A DNA stretch of 64,000 nt from Chondrosia reniformis (taxonomy: Eukaryota; Porifera; Demospongiae; Chondrillida; Chondrillidae). The DNA lies in contig OX359192.1 in assembly GCA_947172415.1 (NCBI GenBank), positions 2,544,501 through 2,608,500 of the forward strand, in the 5' to 3' direction. Below, piece after piece: positions 62,101-64,000 of this stretch. Numbering within the stretch: the stretch's first letter is position 1; the number at the start of each line of letters is the position of its first letter. The translations under genes and the position numbers were made by a program. Under the pieces are notes generated by a model. That model was not told the origin of the DNA. It saw only the letters and a list, made by a program, of their open reading frames with translations, and made no database searches.

Positions 62101-62589
62101 TATGGCCTTGAAAAATTGACGGCCAACAAGAGTCGATCGGAAATCGGTTAACCGGATATCTATGAGAAGCAGCCAAGTAGTTCGAGTTTACTTAGGGGCG
62201 CCTGGCGCCCCACGAGTTTTTTAAACTCGAACTCCTTGTTCTAGATGTGCCAATCACTGTTATAGTGCCATCCCTACTTTTAACTTCATTTTTGAATGTT
62301 TTTATTTAACTTTATATATACTTGCTGACAGGATACACATGTTAGTTGTAACCTCTACTAAATGAGCTGATCTAATTGCTGGAAGAGATGGATTTCAGGA
62401 AATACCAAATCATTGATCTTCTGACAATGAATATTTTGTCATGATTTTTGTAGAAAATGTGAAAGTACTCAAAAAGTGAGTACTAGTTCTTCGGGCTGAA
62501 AATTGTAAAAGTGCTTTCATTACTTTATTCAGCCATTCTATGCCTCTAGTTTTTAAATATTATAATTAATTATAAACATTTTATTTGAC
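62101..62589. other. Spacer with small inverted repeat
   Basis: 62170-62238 repeats the AAGTAGTTCGAGTTT inverted repeat seen at 6054-6112, around a GGGGCGCC core. Nothing else is recognised. Confidence 0.45.
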
Positions 62590-63645
62590 CTATCTACTTC
62601 GTATGTCACATGACCCCTCACCCAGTTATATCTCTCAAGTCACATGACCCCTCACCTAGTTATATCTCTCAAGTCTTCTTCTTCTGGTCTCCTTGCCCTG
62701 TAAGGGCGTAGGGCAGGTCCTAGACCTTAGCCTAAGATCCTGTTTTGAAAGCCAAGTCTGTCAAAAAGGGTGAGCTGGCTGGGCTCACGCTCTCTCAAGT
62801 CACATGACCCCTCACCCAGTTATATCTCACAAGTCACATGACCCCTCACCTAGTTATATCTCTCAGGTCACATGACCCCTCACCCAGTTATATCTCTCAG
62901 GTCACATGACCCCTCACCTAGTTATATCTCTCAGGTCACATGACCCCTCACCTAGTCATATCTCTCAAGTCACGTGACCCCTCACGTAGTTATATCTCTC
63001 AAGTCACGTGACCCCTCACGTAGTTATATCTCTCAGGTCACATGACCCCTCACCTAGTTATATCTCTCAAGTCACATGACCCCTCACCTATATAGTTATA
63101 TCTCTCAAGTCACATGACCCCTCACCTAGTTATATCTCACAAGTCACATGACCCCTCACCCAGTTATATCTCTCAAGTCACATGACCCCTCACCTAGTTA
63201 TATCTCTCAAGTCACATGACCCCTCACCTATATAGTTATATCTCTCAAGTCACATGACCCCTCACCCAGTTATATCTCTCAAGTCACATGACCCCTCACC
63301 TAGTTATATCTCACAAGTCACATGACCCCTCACCCAGTTATATCTCTCAAGTCACATGACCCCTCACCTAGTTATATCTCTCAAGTCACATGACCCCTCA
63401 CCCAGTTATATCTCTCAAGTCACATGACCCCTCACCCAGTTATATCTCACAAGTCACATGACCCCTCACCCAGTTATATCTCTCAAGTCACATGACCCCT
63501 CACCCAGTTATATCTCTCAAGTCACATGACCCCTCACCAATATAATTATATCTCTCAAGTCACATGACCCCTCACCAATATAGTTATATCTCTCAAGTCA
63601 CATGACCCCTCACCAATATAGTTATATCTCTCAAGTCACATAAAT
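62590..63645. repeat. 34-bp minisatellite rich in E-box-like sites
   Basis: About 26 units containing AGTCACATGACCCCTCACC followed by TAGTTATATCTCTCA. Two units (near 62970 and 63005) have CACGTG in place of CACATG. An unrelated insertion of about 120 bp (62672-62792) interrupts the array; variant units carry an extra TATA. Confidence 0.95.
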
Positions 63646-63955
63646 ATAGATGATGATCTTTCTTTTTCCTTTTCTCCTTATTTTAATATATATAAGTTCA
63701 GGCATACTATACGTATGTATATGTTATACGTATATACTTGCTGGCAGCATTCACAGACATCTTAGTTGTAACTCTACTTAATGAGCTGATCTAATTGAAT
63801 CTGGCACAAGAAAGTGCTTTCATTAATTTATTCAGTCATTCTAGCATTCAGTTTTTAAAATATTATACCTAATTAATTAAACATCATATATATATATTTG
63901 TGTGTGATTCCCTTTAGTAATAATCTGATCTAAACCTCATTTTTCTATGACATGT

Positions 63956-64000
63956 ATGAAGATGATTCAGACAGTTATTTTATTCTTGGCAGTAGCGTCT
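63956..64000 (+). CDS. Start of another secreted or membrane protein (partial, runs off the window)
   Basis: ATG opens MKMIQTVILFLAVAS, a typical signal peptide, continuing past the window edge. The MKM start echoes the orphan signal exon at 52075, so it may begin another receptor of the cluster, but no domain is visible. Confidence 0.5.
   Translation, partial: MKMIQTVILFLAVAS

Noticed and set aside
62590-63645. Regular repeat array considered as a CRISPR
   Set aside because: Units are contiguous 34-bp tandem repeats with no unique spacers, in a eukaryotic context.

Overview
The window looks like animal nuclear DNA, most probably from a demosponge such as Amphimedon (inference). Reasons: it is AT-rich, genes are split into many short exons with GT-AG introns, there is a short-chain collagen C4-like domain of the spongin type, and foldback elements, MITEs, minisatellites and decayed retroelements are dense. 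No bacterial operons, CRISPR arrays, rRNA or tRNA genes were seen.

The core is a cluster of type I membrane receptors with extracellular Ig and FN3 domains joined by phase-1 introns and tyrosine-rich cytoplasmic tails. Receptor A (2266-8682, -), B (13016-18332, +), C (26976-29793, -) and D (31000-35728, -) are one subfamily: signal peptide, Ig, FN3-like, Ig, FN3, transmembrane (TM), tail. Receptors E (42697-46804, -, broken), F2 (48180-50990, +, broken) and G (55789-58906, -, intact) are a second subfamily with three Ig and two FN3 domains. A single-Ig gene F1 (46933-47812, +, frameshifted) is head-to-head with E. Orphan signal exons lie at 52075, 59035 and 63956.

Tails are exchanged between ectodomains. 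A and C share a short tail with paired YxxI/L motifs (ITAM-like). B and D share a long tail made of phase-0 mini-exon cassettes with YxxV/I motifs. E has a tail with three ITIM-type motifs. G has a YEEI tail and, further downstream, a second TM/tail set of the E type. This resembles a paired activating/inhibitory receptor locus, evolving by inverted and tandem duplication, exon decay and transposon insertion; signalling roles are inferred from motifs only.

Other content: a fibrinogen-domain pseudogene with a coiled-coil N-terminus and a short-chain collagen C4-like exon (23365-26221, -), an antisense fragment of a large cysteine-containing membrane protein (23835-24422, +), LINE and Penelope-like remnants (20175-22210), a 2.6 kb near-perfect palindrome (3165-5781) with relatives at 59540-62100, hairpin-containing MITEs (39113, 40572, 53720), and a 34-bp minisatellite of about 26 units (62590-63645).
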